From: CBDDCX01 sp965226925
GTDB lineage: Bacteria; Gemmatimonadota; Gemmatimonadetes; Longimicrobiales; Gaopeijiaceae
Length of the DNA stretch: 64,000 bases
Assembly (NCBI GenBank): GCA_965226925.1
Contig: CBDDEN010000006.1
Span: forward strand, 266,712-330,711
Direction: 5' to 3'
The notes below the pieces were generated by a model that was given only the letters and a program-made list of their open reading frames with translations, did not search any database and was not told the DNA's origin. This document shows, one piece after another, positions 26,076-36,551 of this stretch (its first letter is position 1; the number at the start of each line of letters is the position of its first letter). A program made the position numbers and the translations under genes.

Positions 26076-27064
26076 GGACAGAAGGGACTCCAGTCGGATC
26101 AAGGTCCGGAGGGATCGGGGTGGAGTGAGGTGATGAGGCGTTCGATCTGCGTGCCGATCTCCATGTGCTCGGTCGCCGAGTTGACCTTCAGCACGTTGGA
26201 CATCATCGACACCAGGTACACCCGGGGATGCTCCGCGCCCGCCGGCGATTCCACGATGGCCACGGAGTGCATGAGGTTCTCGAGGTTGCCTTGATACTGC
26301 CTGCACTGAAAACCCTCTTCGGGACCGCATCGGTAGAGCGAGCCCGACTTGAAGAAGACGGCCGCGCCGTTGAGCGCGGGAGAGAAGGCGTACCGGTATC
26401 GGCGTCGGGTGAAGTACATGAGCCGCTTCATCTCGAGGCTGCTCCAGCGGTCCACGATCTGGCCCTGTTCGACCTTGAGTAGCCACCGAACGAGGGCACG
26501 CGGCGTCGCGTGGCTTCCCCGCCCGGGTATGATGCGCGATCCCCCCCGTGTGAAGAGCGTACGATTCCGCAGGAGCTCCGGATCGAGTCCGGCCTCGAGG
26601 AGAGGTTCTTCGAGCACACGAATCGAGCGTTCGGTGAGCTCGGCCTTGGGCGTGTCTCGGAAGAACGCGTCGGCCTCTTCCTTCGACGGAGGATACCGGC
26701 TCCCGAACTCGTTGATGAGCATCGCCTCCTTCCAAACGACCGCTCCGGCGGCGTTGGAGCTCGGAGACACCATGTGATCCACCCACTCCCAAAGGGAGAA
26801 CTCATCTCCGAGCCGGATCGCTCGGTGGGTGACGCCCGACCAGTCGTCCGCCACGATCGGGACGGCGTGCGTGTTCGGCATCGCGAACGCGTCGGCCACT
26901 ACGCGCGTGTCCCGCAGGACGGCCTCACGAGCCGACACGCTCGTGGGATGGAGCTTCTTGAGCTCGTTGAACAGTCCCGTCAACACGAGCAGCTTGCCTA
27001 CGCTTCCGGGGATGTAGCCCTGATCGGAACCTGTCAACGACAATGGGACACTCTACGGGATTAA

Positions 27065-28072
27065 TTAGAGAGCAATGTCCTGTGTGGTGAGGGAAGGGAT
27101 GGGAGGATTGATGAAGACGGCCTCCGGGAGCGGTTTGGGCTTCGGCACACCTCTGACGAAGCGTTCGGGATGAGCGGCCCATGCTTCGCGGAGCACGGAT
27201 TTCCTGCCGGCAATGACCTGATCGGCGTTCCCGAAGTGGACCTGCTCGGGGGTTAGCATCGAGATGCCGCCATGGCGGTGCTCGGCATTGTACCAGCGGA
27301 AGAACGATCGACAGAACGTCTTGGCTTGGCCCTGATCCCCGAACCGTCCGGGAAACGAGGGATGGTACTTCAAGGTTTTGAACTGAGCCTCGGAAAACGG
27401 GTTGTCATCCGACACCTGAGGCCGGCTCAACGAGCGGGTCACGCCGAGGTCAGCGAGAAGTTGAGCGGTGCATTGGCTCGTCATTGGAGCTCCCCGATCC
27501 GAGTGCAGGGTCAGGACCCGGGGCTGGACGCCATGCTTCAGGCAGCTCTGCTGGATCAACCGGCCGGCCAGGGCCGAGTTCTCCCGGTCCGCCACCATCC
27601 AGCCCACGACGTAGCGGCTGTAGATGTCCATGATGACGTAGAGGTAGTAATAGCTCCACTTCTTCGGCCCGAGCAGCCGCGTGATATCCCAGGACCACAC
27701 CTGGTTCGGCGCCGTGGCCATCAACTCGGGCTTCTTGTACTCGGGATGGGTGCGCTGCGCCCGGCGTTCCTGAACCGGCACCTCGGAGGCCAGAACACGA
27801 TACATCGTGCGTTCGCTGCACAGGTAGACCTCTTCGTCGAGCAGCGTGGCCACCACCTCGGCGGGTGAGCGGTCCACGAACCGCTCCGAACACAGCGTGT
27901 CGAAGACCTCGCCTCGTTCCGTCTCGCTCAATGCCCGGGCGGGCGTCGGGCGGGGCTGCTGTTGCCCGGTTGATGGGCCTCGACGACGGTACAACGTCGA
28001 TCGGGAAACCTCGAGGGCCGCGCACGCCGGTTTTACACCGACGTGCTTAGCCAGCTCATCGGCCGCCTTCAA
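27065..28072 (-). CDS. IS-A orfB, IS3-family DDE transposase (copy 1)
   Basis: The catalytic transposase of the element has 335 residues. An N-terminal HTH-like segment (CAALEVSRSTLYRRRG) is followed by the rve integrase core with D129 (WSWDITRL), D192 (LHSDRGAPM) and E228 (NPFSEAQFKTLKY). It starts at a TTG that overlaps the orfA stop as TTGA. Expression is therefore by translational coupling, or by frameshifting as in other IS3 elements. The frame is intact, so this copy may be active. Confidence 0.9.
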   Translation of the reverse strand: MKAADELAKHVGVKPACAALEVSRSTLYRRRGPSTGQQQPRPTPARALSETERGEVFDTLCSERFVDRSPAEVVATLLDEEVYLCSERTMYRVLASEVPVQERRAQRTHPEYKKPELMATAPNQVWSWDITRLLGPKKWSYYYLYVIMDIYSRYVVGWMVADRENSALAGRLIQQSCLKHGVQPRVLTLHSDRGAPMTSQCTAQLLADLGVTRSLSRPQVSDDNPFSEAQFKTLKYHPSFPGRFGDQGQAKTFCRSFFRWYNAEHRHGGISMLTPEQVHFGNADQVIAGRKSVLREAWAAHPERFVRGVPKPKPLPEAVFINPPIPSLTTQDIAL

Positions 28073-28518
28073 GAGTTTGTCCCGTCGTCGAGGCTTATCC
28101 CCAGCAGCCCCGCAACTTTTCCCTGCACGTCGATGATCAGGTGTGCCTTCCTGAGCTCATTCTCGAGCCGTGCGTTTCGCCGCTCCAGCTTGCGTACCTT
28201 CTCATCCAGCGGATTTCGCTCCGGCTTGCGGCCGCGTTTCTTCGACAGGGCCTTCAGCGACCCGCTATGCGCCGCCTTGCGCCACGTCGTCAGGTGCGAC
28301 GAGTACAGGCCCTCTCGCCGCAGGAGTTGACCCACCTCGCCGGGCTCGGTGCACCGGTCCGCTTCTTCGACGATCCGCAGCTTGTACGACGGACTGAACC
28401 GCCGTCGTAGCGGCCTATCTACTACCTCCGGGTCCGCAGGAGCTGCCGCGCTTCGCTTGGCCTCCCCGGTTCCAGGGGCACTACCATTCTCTTCCATTCT
28501 CTCTCGCAGTCCCAACAT
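28069..28518 (-). CDS. IS-A orfA, DNA-binding protein (copy 1)
   Basis: This 149-residue regulator and DNA-binding subunit of the element recognises the terminal repeats. An HTH domain (RFSPSYKLRIVEEADRCTEPGEVGQLLRREG, then YSSHLTTWRK) precedes a basic linker (LSKKRGRKPERNP) and a leucine-zipper-like coiled coil (LDEKVRKLERRNARLENELRKA). This is the usual OrfA architecture. The start ATG is at 28518. Confidence 0.88.
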   Translation of the reverse strand: MLGLRERMEENGSAPGTGEAKRSAAAPADPEVVDRPLRRRFSPSYKLRIVEEADRCTEPGEVGQLLRREGLYSSHLTTWRKAAHSGSLKALSKKRGRKPERNPLDEKVRKLERRNARLENELRKAHLIIDVQGKVAGLLGISLDDGTNS

Positions 28519-28879
28519 GTTCGTTTTCTCTGCCTTCGCCCTACTCTAATTCTTTGCGTGCTCCGTGTCTCACGTACGTTGGCAGAGAGGGGATCGGGCT
28601 TCAACGCCGCGTAGCGCGGGTTGCTCGGGTCCGTGATGTCCAGCACGGCGACCCTGTAGGAGGGGTCTCGCGCGCCGACGATCCGAGGAGCTGCGTTGGC
28701 GCGGCTCCATGATAGCGGTGAAAGCGATTCGCACATGTGTATATGATCGTTTGTGGGAGTCAACCTGGGAGTCGGGAGAAGGGGTCGTCGACGTGTAGGA
28801 ATGTTCGAACTCCGTGTGGTGAATCTCCCCAGGGAGATCCTCGGGGAGAGCGGCGGCGGGCGAGGGGGGGCGGAGTGAC

Positions 28880-29278
28880 CTAACCCGCGAGGAGGTCCGC
28901 CACCGTCACGCTTTCGATGTGTCCCCTGAAGAGGTCCAACACGACCTTCCAGCGGAGATGCGCCTCGCAGGGGTTCCGCTCCGTGCATGGGCGGCCCCCC
29001 ATGAGGCACATGCGCTCCCCCCTCGGCGGGTCCACAGCGTCGACCACTCGGGCGATGGTGAGTTCGCCAGGTGGAACGGCCAGACGGAAGCCCCCATTCC
29101 GGCCAGGTGCGCTCGAGACGATACCGTGGATTACTAGCGTGCCCAGGGTCTTCCCCAGGTAGTTCTGCGGTGCACCGATCCCCTCGGCTATCGCCTGGAC
29201 CGACACCGATCGGTTCGCCTCCTGGCGGTCCAGAAAGATCATCGCCCGGAGGGCATGTTCTGCGGTTTTCGAGAGCAT
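28880..29278 (-). CDS. Rrf2-family transcriptional regulator with three-cysteine Fe-S motif
   Basis: This 132-residue regulator has an N-terminal winged helix (MLSKTAEHALRAMIFLDRQE, IAEGIGAPQNYLGKTLGTLV, GRNGGFRLAVPPGELTIARVVDAVD). Cysteines occur in the pattern C-x6-C-x5-C within MCLMGGRPCTERNPCEAH. This resembles the cluster-binding loops of IscR, NsrR and RsrR, so an Fe-S sensor of redox, NO or iron status is likely. The ATG at 29278 is chosen because it matches the family N-terminus exactly. The frame continues far upstream without similarity. No operon partner is evident; the flanking genes are the split hydrolase and the antiporter. Confidence 0.85.
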   Translation of the reverse strand: MLSKTAEHALRAMIFLDRQEANRSVSVQAIAEGIGAPQNYLGKTLGTLVIHGIVSSAPGRNGGFRLAVPPGELTIARVVDAVDPPRGERMCLMGGRPCTERNPCEAHLRWKVVLDLFRGHIESVTVADLLAG

Positions 29279-31436
29279 GCTGCTCCCCGGCTCGAGTCCG
29301 CGGGTCCCCACCCTCTCATGATGGTTCGTCGACCGACGGTTGAAGAGTGGGGAGAAGTCGGTAAGGGGCGTGGGGAATTTCCCCATAGCGAGTCGGGCCG
29401 CATGCACCCCACGCGGCCTGGTCAGAGTCGAACCGTCGGGAACTCGTTGTGGTAACGAGCGATCGCGTTGGCGGTCCCACAGATGTAGAGCGCGTCTTCC
29501 GCGGAGACCCGGAATGAAGCCGGAAAGTCCATGACTGTCCGACCGTCCCTCTCTGCCGCGACGACGGTACATCCTGTGCGCTCCCGAATACGCTCCTCTA
29601 CGGGGTTCTTCCCAACGAGTCGCCCTGCGCCGACACGTACCAACTTGATTCGGGGCTGGAGGGACACGGTCTCTCCCAACACGTGGTGGGCAAGGAGTTG
29701 CCCCGCCACTTGGCTCACGGAGAAAGCGAAATCCGCTCCGGCCCTCTGAATGGGTGCGACGCTCTCCGCCAGGGAGACCCCGGCGATGATCGGGAGGTCG
29801 GGAGCGTAGTCGCGAAGGACTGTGGCGGCGAAAATGGCGGCGCTGTCCGTATCCATGGCTAGAACCGCTACACGCGCTCCGGCGAGGGGCAGGAGATCGA
29901 GCACCTCGCGATCAATGACGTCGCCCACGATGTGAACGCCCTTCCGGTCGACGGGATCGACGACGCATACGTCCTCACGCACGGCCGCGAGAATCTCCGC
30001 GACCTTCCTACCGACCTTGCCGAAGCCGATCACCACGATGGTCCCCTCCTCGGTGATCGGGCGCGCCATCTCACTGAGCTTCTCGATGCTCTCCGGAGTC
30101 CCCGCGGCAACCAGGATCGTGCCCGGGCGAATGATTTCGTCTGGGCCCGGTGGAGAACGCAACTCCTCGTCCAGCCATCGCCCGACGATATTGGCCCCCG
30201 TGCGCGAGCGCAGTTCGATCGCTGCCAGGGTGTTGTCCGCCAGCGGGCTGGCCTCGTGCACCCGGAGCTCGGCCACCTCGAGCAGCCGGCTCAGCGGCCG
30301 GACTCCGGTGACCCGGGGACCGATCTTGGCGCTGGCGCGTGAGCTCAGGACCGCGGCGAGCACGTGCGTTGGGGCGAAAGTCACATTGGCTCCGGCGAGC
30401 AACATCGGGGCCCGCCGGCGGGGGTCCTCGATCATCGCAACGAGGGGACCTTCGAACCCGACCTCGCGGGCGCTGAGCGCGAGCAACGCGTCGGTATCGC
30501 CCTGGCCGTTCAGAACCAAAGCGTGGGCGCCGGCCAGCGCGTGGAGGTCCAGATCCTGCTCCGCGAGGGTGGCGTACACGACTTGTTGCCCTCGTTCATG
30601 GAGTCGGCGCGCGGTCCCCTCATCTTCCTCAATGACGACGGAGGCCATTCCGCGGCGCCCGATTTCGGCGAGCAGGGAATCCACCTCGGGGCCATATCCA
30701 TACACCACCACGCCGCCGTCTACGTTCGGCAACTCGACGGGCACCCGTCCGTCGAAGATCTCCATGAACGGATCGTCGCTGAACTTGTCGGGGAGCAGGA
30801 CACCCATGGGGGCGCCCTCGAGCCGTGCCGCCCGCCCGGCCAACAGCACCGAGCAGCCCTTCAGCGCCATCGGAGTGAACAGGTTCAACACGAAAGCGGT
30901 GAAGATGAGTACGGAGAAGACGGTCGGGGTGACCGCTCCCTGGGCCAACGCGAGTGAAGCGAGGATGAACGCGAGTTCGGCTCGTCCACACATGCCCACG
31001 CCCACGGTCAGGGCTTCCCGGGACGGCAAACCCATCCGCAGTGCCATGCTCCCGGCGCTCGCGATCTGAGCGACGATCACCGCCATGGTGAGAGTGACGA
31101 GGAAGGCCACCTCCGAGGTGCCCATGTCGAAGGTGATGGAGAACCCCAGCGACATGAAGAAGATGGGCCCGAGGAACGAGTAGGCGATTCCGTACGACCT
31201 ATCCGCCACGACCCGGCCCAGGTTGGGGTGCGCCACCTTCTCCTCGAAGAAGAGGCCGGCCAGGTAGGCCCCGATGATCATGTGGAGGCCGATGGCCTCG
31301 GCGAAGACACCCGCGGCGACGGCGACGAGCAGCACGAACGTGAATCCCTTGCCCCCTTCCGTGCGGAAGGGGAGCGTGAGTCGAGGATACACGAAGCGGA
31401 ACCTGTCAACGACAATGGGACACTCTACGGGATTAA

Positions 31437-32444
31437 TTAGAGAGCAATGTCCTGTGTGGTGAGGGAAGGGATGGGAGGATTGATGAAGACGGCCTCCGGG
31501 AGCGGTTTGGGCTTCGGCACACCTCTGACGAAGCGTTCGGGATGAGCGGCCCATGCTTCGCGGAGCACGGATTTCCTGCCGGCAATGACCTGATCGGCGT
31601 TCCCGAAGTGGACCTGCTCGGGGGTTAGCATCGAGATGCCGCCATGGCGGTGCTCGGCATTGTACCAGCGGAAGAACGATCGACAGAACGTCTTGGCTTG
31701 GCCCTGATCCCCGAACCGTCCGGGAAACGAGGGATGGTACTTCAAGGTTTTGAACTGAGCCTCGGAAAACGGGTTGTCATCCGACACCTGAGGCCGGCTC
31801 AACGAGCGGGTCACGCCGAGGTCAGCGAGAAGTTGAGCGGTGCATTGGCTCGTCATTGGAGCTCCCCGATCCGAGTGCAGGGTCAGGACCCGGGGCTGGA
31901 CGCCATGCTTCAGGCAGCTCTGCTGGATCAACCGGCCGGCCAGGGCCGAGTTCTCCCGGTCCGCCACCATCCAGCCCACGACGTAGCGGCTGTAGATGTC
32001 CATGATGACGTAGAGGTAGTAATAGCTCCACTTCTTCGGCCCGAGCAGCCGCGTGATATCCCAGGACCACACCTGGTTCGGCGCCGTGGCCATCAACTCG
32101 GGCTTCTTGTACTCGGGATGGGTGCGCTGCGCCCGGCGTTCCTGAACCGGCACCTCGGAGGCCAGAACACGATACATCGTGCGTTCGCTGCACAGGTAGA
32201 CCTCTTCGTCGAGCAGCGTGGCCACCACCTCGGCGGGTGAGCGGTCCACGAACCGCTCCGAACACAGCGTGTCGAAGACCTCGCCTCGTTCCGTCTCGCT
32301 CAATGCCCGGGCGGGCGTCGGGCGGGGCTGCTGTTGCCCGGTTGATGGGCCTCGACGACGGTACAACGTCGATCGGGAAACCTCGAGGGCCGCGCACGCC
32401 GGTTTTACACCGACGTGCTTAGCCAGCTCATCGGCCGCCTTCAA
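31437..32444 (-). CDS. IS-A orfB transposase (copy 2)
   Basis: The protein is identical to the copy 1 transposase, with intact D129, D192 and E228 and the TTG start overlapping the orfA stop. Confidence 0.9.
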   Translation of the reverse strand: MKAADELAKHVGVKPACAALEVSRSTLYRRRGPSTGQQQPRPTPARALSETERGEVFDTLCSERFVDRSPAEVVATLLDEEVYLCSERTMYRVLASEVPVQERRAQRTHPEYKKPELMATAPNQVWSWDITRLLGPKKWSYYYLYVIMDIYSRYVVGWMVADRENSALAGRLIQQSCLKHGVQPRVLTLHSDRGAPMTSQCTAQLLADLGVTRSLSRPQVSDDNPFSEAQFKTLKYHPSFPGRFGDQGQAKTFCRSFFRWYNAEHRHGGISMLTPEQVHFGNADQVIAGRKSVLREAWAAHPERFVRGVPKPKPLPEAVFINPPIPSLTTQDIAL

Positions 32445-32890
32445 GAGTTTGTCCCGTCGTCGAGGCTTATCCCCAGCAGCCCCGCAACTTTTCCCTGCAC
32501 GTCGATGATCAGGTGTGCCTTCCTGAGCTCATTCTCGAGCCGTGCGTTTCGCCGCTCCAGCTTGCGTACCTTCTCATCCAGCGGATTTCGCTCCGGCTTG
32601 CGGCCGCGTTTCTTCGACAGGGCCTTCAGCGACCCGCTATGCGCCGCCTTGCGCCACGTCGTCAGGTGCGACGAGTACAGGCCCTCTCGCCGCAGGAGTT
32701 GACCCACCTCGCCGGGCTCGGTGCACCGGTCCGCTTCTTCGACGATCCGCAGCTTGTACGACGGACTGAACCGCCGTCGTAGCGGCCTATCTACTACCTC
32801 CGGGTCCGCAGGAGCTGCCGCGCTTCGCTTGGCCTCCCCGGTTCCAGGGGCACTACCATTCTCTTCCATTCTCTCTCGCAGTCCCAACAT
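32441..32890 (-). CDS. IS-A orfA (copy 2)
   Basis: The protein is identical to orfA of copy 1, with the HTH domain and leucine-zipper-like coiled coil intact. Confidence 0.88.
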   Translation of the reverse strand: MLGLRERMEENGSAPGTGEAKRSAAAPADPEVVDRPLRRRFSPSYKLRIVEEADRCTEPGEVGQLLRREGLYSSHLTTWRKAAHSGSLKALSKKRGRKPERNPLDEKVRKLERRNARLENELRKAHLIIDVQGKVAGLLGISLDDGTNS

Positions 32891-33627
32891 GTTCGTTTTC
32901 TCTGCCTTCGCCCTACTCTAATTCTTTGCGTGCTCCGTGTCTCACGTACGTTGGCAGAGAGGGAAGCGACCGAGCAGGACGGCCATCCCGAAGAAGGCCG
33001 TGACCTTTGCGGGCGTGATGGCGACGTTGATTGGTTCGAAGGACCCGCCCGACAGCATGCCGACGATGAGCCCGAAAAAGACGAGGGTGAGCAGGTCGTC
33101 GATCACGCAACTCGCCATGATCACGCGGGCCAGGCGCGTGTCGGCCAGCCCCAGGTCTTTGAGCGTCTTGAGGGTGATTACCACTGCCGTGGCGGTCATG
33201 GTGAGACCGACGAAGACCGCGCCCACCGGATCCAACCCAAAGGCGGTCGCGACGCCGAAGCTGACACCGAACGGAACGATCGCACCCACCACGGCTACGC
33301 CGAGGGAGCGTTTGAGGGCGTCGAAGAACTCCAGCGTCTGGGTCTCGACCCCCGCGTGGAACATGAGGAAGAAGATCCCGATCTCTGCAAGGAGAGTGAG
33401 CGCCGTGCTGGGCTCGATGAGGCCCAGAACGGCGGGCCCCACCACGACCCCGACGATGAGCTCACCCATGATGGTGGGAAGTCCCAGGGGCCGCAGCGTG
33501 ACCGCCACCAGCCAAATGCCAGCCAGGAGGATCAATAGATCGACGGCGATGTCATGCATGCGGGTGGTCCGTACGCGAGTCCACCTTCTGGGCCGCAGGA
33601 CAGTCCACTCGCGAGCCGTGCGGGAAT

Positions 33628-33986
33628 AGAGGGATGAGCCGCCTGCCGGCTTCCAGGCCGAGGGGCGGAGCATCTGGGAAGCACCGCAGACCTACATCGA
33701 GATGTCGCCGTTCTTCAAGGCCGACCAGATGAACACGCCGCTCCTCATGTACCACGGAGGTGACGACAACAACACCGGCACGTTCCCGATTCAGTCCGAG
33801 CGTTTCATTCAGGCGCTTACGACGCTCGGGAAGCCCGCGGTGCTCTACGTCTATCCGTACGAGTCACATACGCCTCGAGCGATCGAGAACAAGCTCGACA
33901 TGTGGGCGCGGTTCATCGGCTGGTTCGACGAGCATGTGAAGGGCGCGGGGGCGGAGAGCGAAGTGATCTCGGAGGATGGGCACTAG
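33628..33986 (+). pseudogene. S9-family prolyl oligopeptidase-like, C-terminal fragment
   Basis: The frame encodes the last 110 or so residues of an exported acyl-aminoacyl-peptidase or prolyl oligopeptidase. GFQAEGRSIWEAPQTYIEMSPFF, NTPLLMYHGGDDNNTGTFPIQSERF and YPYESHTPRA are visible. The Asp of HGGDDNNTG and the His of ESHTPRA are the catalytic acid and base. The nucleophile serine region and everything upstream are missing, replaced by the divergent 5' side of the antiporter gene. A deletion therefore joined unrelated sequence near 33620. Confidence 0.8.
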
Positions 33987-34040
33987 AGCAGGGCGTGCGT
34001 GCGGAATGGGGACACGAAGACTGCTGGGTGATGGTCCGCA

Positions 34041-34883
34041 TCAGGACGGCCGCCCTCCCCTCACGAGGAGCGTAGAGCATGCGCTGTCCTCGGCGATCCT
34101 CTCGGCCTTTGCTCCCCGTATGCCACCTGCCGGTGAAGCAGGTGATACGGTCGCGAGCAGCATCAGGTCGAACTCTTGGGACCGCCCGACCACGGCCTCG
34201 ACAATGTCGTCACTCGAGACGGTCTCCAGTTCGCCCGCGTCCAACAGGCCGGATTCGGCCAGCAGCTGTCGCACGGCCTGATCCTGCTGACGGGCATCGC
34301 CGCTCGAGGACACATGCAGAAAGTGCACGGCTCCCTGGCGATCGGGCGCGAGCGCTCGGATCAAGAGCTCAATCAGCCCAAGTTCGGAAGTGGGATCTAC
34401 CGGGACCAGGATCCTGTCGGTCGCCTCGCCCCGGAACTTCCCGACAAGGAGGTGGGCGTCGAGTTCGCGCCCAACACGGTGCATGACACGATCGAACCGT
34501 TTTTCGGTGTCTTCGTCGGCTTCTTCAGGATTTTCGGAGTAGCCCACCAAGACGAGGTCCGCGTCTCGGGAACGCGCCGCGGTGATCAACCCCTCGTCGA
34601 TCTCCCGCCCGACCTCTACGACCCCCTCCGCGCCGACTCCGGCGTCCTGGCATCGGTCAAGCGCGTCCTGTACCAGCTGACGCGCCGCCACCACCTGCGG
34701 GGACGAACGCGCCGCCGCCAATCCGATCTGGCCGGGTACGCGTACGACGTGGGTGACCACGATCTCGCAGCCAGTGGCACGGTTGAGCCGGACGGCTAGG
34801 TCGACCAAGCGAGGCATCGTATCCGGGTTCGAGATGCCCACCAAGAGGCGCGTGGGGTCGGTTGGGTTGGTCATCACATCCAA
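34041..34883 (-). CDS. tandem universal stress protein (two USP domains)
   Basis: This 280-residue cytosolic protein has two Usp folds. The first runs from RLLVGISNPDTMPRLVDLAVRLN to ARSRDADLVLVGYSE. The second runs from ILVPVDPTSELGLIELLIRALA to FDLMLLATVSPAS, ending in CSTLLVRGG. The usual ATP-binding G-2x-G-9x-G(S/T) signature is not obvious, so nucleotide binding is doubtful. The start overlaps the end of another USP-domain gene by about 10 bases, indicating one transcription unit upstream of IS-A copy 3. Confidence 0.75.
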   Translation of the reverse strand: MDVMTNPTDPTRLLVGISNPDTMPRLVDLAVRLNRATGCEIVVTHVVRVPGQIGLAAARSSPQVVAARQLVQDALDRCQDAGVGAEGVVEVGREIDEGLITAARSRDADLVLVGYSENPEEADEDTEKRFDRVMHRVGRELDAHLLVGKFRGEATDRILVPVDPTSELGLIELLIRALAPDRQGAVHFLHVSSSGDARQQDQAVRQLLAESGLLDAGELETVSSDDIVEAVVGRSQEFDLMLLATVSPASPAGGIRGAKAERIAEDSACSTLLVRGGRPS

Positions 34884-35543
34884 GGCTCCAGGGGGACCGA
34901 CGGGTGTGCACGCACGAGCAGGAGCGAGCGCCCTGTCGGGGTCTCCAGATCGCTGATCAGTCCGATCAGGCCCCGCTCCCCGCCCAGCGAGGCTCCGAGG
35001 ACGATCAGGTCGGCGGTGCGCGACATCTCTCGGACCGCGAACGTCGCCGAGTCCGCCGCGAGCGCACGAACCTCACTCGGCACGATGGCTCCGATCCGCG
35101 CGTCGAGTTCCGCTTCGGCCTCGACGATCACCTCCATGTCTGAGTCCGCCGGAACCAGCGCACGTACGACCAGCTCCGCATTCCACGAGGCCGCGGCGCG
35201 TGCCGCGAGAAGGAGCGCCAACCGGGCGTCGGTAGTCTTGTCGTCCAGGACGACGATCCGGCGCGGCGGCGTGATGCCACCCGGCCGATACACGAGAATG
35301 TGGGTGCGCGCGGAACGCTCGAGGTCTCGGTGAAGGTCGACCTGGCCGCTGCCGTCGGGCCCTGGCTCCGGCCACCCCAGATACAGGAGGGCGGCTCGCG
35401 AGACCTCGATGGCGCTCACGATTCCCCGCAGCGCGGTCTGAGATGGCGTCACGTGCGAGGTTACGGGGACCCCTGTGCGAGCGAGAGGCTCAATCACCCG
35501 GTTCGGAACCTGTCAACGACAATGGGACACTCTACGGGATTAA

Positions 35544-36551
35544 TTAAAGAGCAATTTCCTGTGTGGAGAGGGGTGTGGTGGGAGGATTGATCCAGACGGC
35601 CTCCGGGAGCGGTTTGGGTTTGGGAACGCCTCTGACGAAGCGTTCGGGATGGGTGGTCCATGCCGTGTTGAGCACGGTTGTCCTGCGGGCGATAACGTTG
35701 TCGGCGCGCCCGAAGTGCACTTGTTCGGGGGTCAGCATCGAGATGCCCCCGTGCCTGTGCTCGGCATTGTACCAACGGAAGAACGATCGACAGAAGGTCT
35801 TGGCCTGGCCCTGGTCTCCGAACCGTCCGGGAAACGAGGGATGGTACTTCAAGGTCTTGAACTGAGCCTCGGAGAACGGATTGTCATCCGAGACCTGAGG
35901 CCGGCTCAACGAGCGGGTCACGCCGAGGTCAGCGAGAAGTTGAGCGGTGCATTGGCTCGTCATTGGAGCTCCCCGATCCGAGTGCAGGGTCAGGACCCGG
36001 GGCTGGACGCCATGCTTCAGGCAGCTCTGCTGGATCAACCGGCCGGCCAGGGCCGAGTTCTCCCGGTCCGCCACCATCCAGCCCACGACGTAGCGGCTGT
36101 AGATGTCCAGGATCACGTACAGGTAGTAGTAGCTCCACTTCTTCGGCCCCAGCAGCCGCGTGATGTCCCAGGACCACACCTGGTTCGGCGCCGTGGCCAT
36201 CAACTCGGGCTTCTTGTACTCGGGATGGGTGCGCTGCGCCCGGCGTTCCTGAACCGGCACCTCGGAGGCCAGAACACGATACATCGTGCGTTCGCTGCAC
36301 AGGTAGACCTCTTCGTCGAGCAGCGTGGCCACCACCTCGGCGGGTGAGCGGTCCACGAACCGCTCCGAACACAGCGTGTCGAAGACCTCGCCTCGTTCCG
36401 TCTCGCTCAATGCCCGGGCGGGCGTCGGGCGGGGCTGCCGTTGCCCGGTCGATGGGCCTCGACGACGGTACAACGTCGATCGGCAGACCTCGAGGGCCGC
36501 GCACGCCGGTTTTACACCGACGTGCTTAGCCAGCTCATCGGCCGCCTTCAA
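35544..36551 (-). CDS. IS-A orfB transposase (copy 3 variant)
   Basis: This 335-residue variant has the same catalytic triad as copy 1. The last 60 residues differ clearly (GRADNVIARRTTVLNTAWTT and WINPPTTPLSTQEIAL, against GNADQVIAGRKSVLREAWAA and FINPPIPSLTTQDIAL). The central catalytic core is nearly unchanged, giving a mosaic pattern. Confidence 0.9.
   Translation of the reverse strand: MKAADELAKHVGVKPACAALEVCRSTLYRRRGPSTGQRQPRPTPARALSETERGEVFDTLCSERFVDRSPAEVVATLLDEEVYLCSERTMYRVLASEVPVQERRAQRTHPEYKKPELMATAPNQVWSWDITRLLGPKKWSYYYLYVILDIYSRYVVGWMVADRENSALAGRLIQQSCLKHGVQPRVLTLHSDRGAPMTSQCTAQLLADLGVTRSLSRPQVSDDNPFSEAQFKTLKYHPSFPGRFGDQGQAKTFCRSFFRWYNAEHRHGGISMLTPEQVHFGRADNVIARRTTVLNTAWTTHPERFVRGVPKPKPLPEAVWINPPTTPLSTQEIAL

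Larger units (their letters stand above)
27027..28591 (-). mobile_element. IS-A copy 1, IS3-family insertion sequence, 1,565 bp
   Basis: Complete element flanked by the direct repeat GATCG (27022-27026 and 28592-28596). Its ends share CTGTCAACG (left) and CTGCCAACG (right, inverted), giving short imperfect terminal inverted repeats. It carries orfA and orfB on the minus strand with a 4-base TTGA overlap. Copies 2-4 have exactly the same length. The protein sequences of copies 1 and 2 are identical, so movement is recent. Confidence 0.93.
26099..28736 (-). pseudogene. second serine hydrolase (beta-lactamase fold), split by IS-A copy 1
   Basis: The C-terminal part (26099-27026) has a GSVGK nucleophile motif, SPSSNAAGA (S-x-N) and FKSGSLYRC (K-S-G). 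The N-terminal part lies beyond the element (28592-28736: YRVAVLDITDPSNPRYAALKPD). Removing the 1,565-bp IS and one GATCG repeat gives a seamless frame across the junction, ALKPDQGYIPGSVGK. The segment VALVDITDLDNARYAGHD of the neighbouring paralogue matches this N-terminus, confirming the reconstruction. No signal peptide is visible before 28736 (ATG there reads MCESLSPLSWSRAN), so the 5' end may also be damaged. Confidence 0.85.
31399..32963 (-). mobile_element. IS-A copy 2, 1,565 bp
   Basis: Complete copy flanked by the perfect 5-bp repeat AAGCG (31394-31398 and 32964-32968). Both encoded proteins are identical to those of copy 1. Its insertion splits the KefB-type antiporter. Confidence 0.93.
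29422..33559 (-). pseudogene. KefB-type K+/H+ antiporter with TrkA domains, split by IS-A copy 2
   Basis: The membrane domain starts at ATG 33559 (MHDIAVDLLILLAGIWLVAV, LPTIMGELIVGVVVGPAVLGL) and continues beyond the IS at 31398 with GLHMIIGAYLAGLFFEE and CGRAELAFILASLALA. Two nucleotide-binding or TrkA-C modules follow (VVVYGYGPEVDSLLAEIG, and IVVIGFGKVGRKVAEILA). Deleting the element and one AAGCG repeat restores an uninterrupted AVLLGRFVYPRLTLPF. The intact protein would be about 860 residues, a plausible size for an antiporter with duplicated regulatory domains. The gene has no visible second lesion, so excision would restore it. Confidence 0.9.

Noticed and set aside
26076..26792. Upstream extension of the class A beta-lactamase-like gene
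   Set aside because: The extension is antisense-like shadow of the second hydrolase region in another frame. The ATG at 26075 begins a proper signal peptide.
34079..34799. Plus-strand open frames opposite the tandem USP gene
   Set aside because: They lack motifs and mirror the codon composition of the well-supported minus-strand gene.
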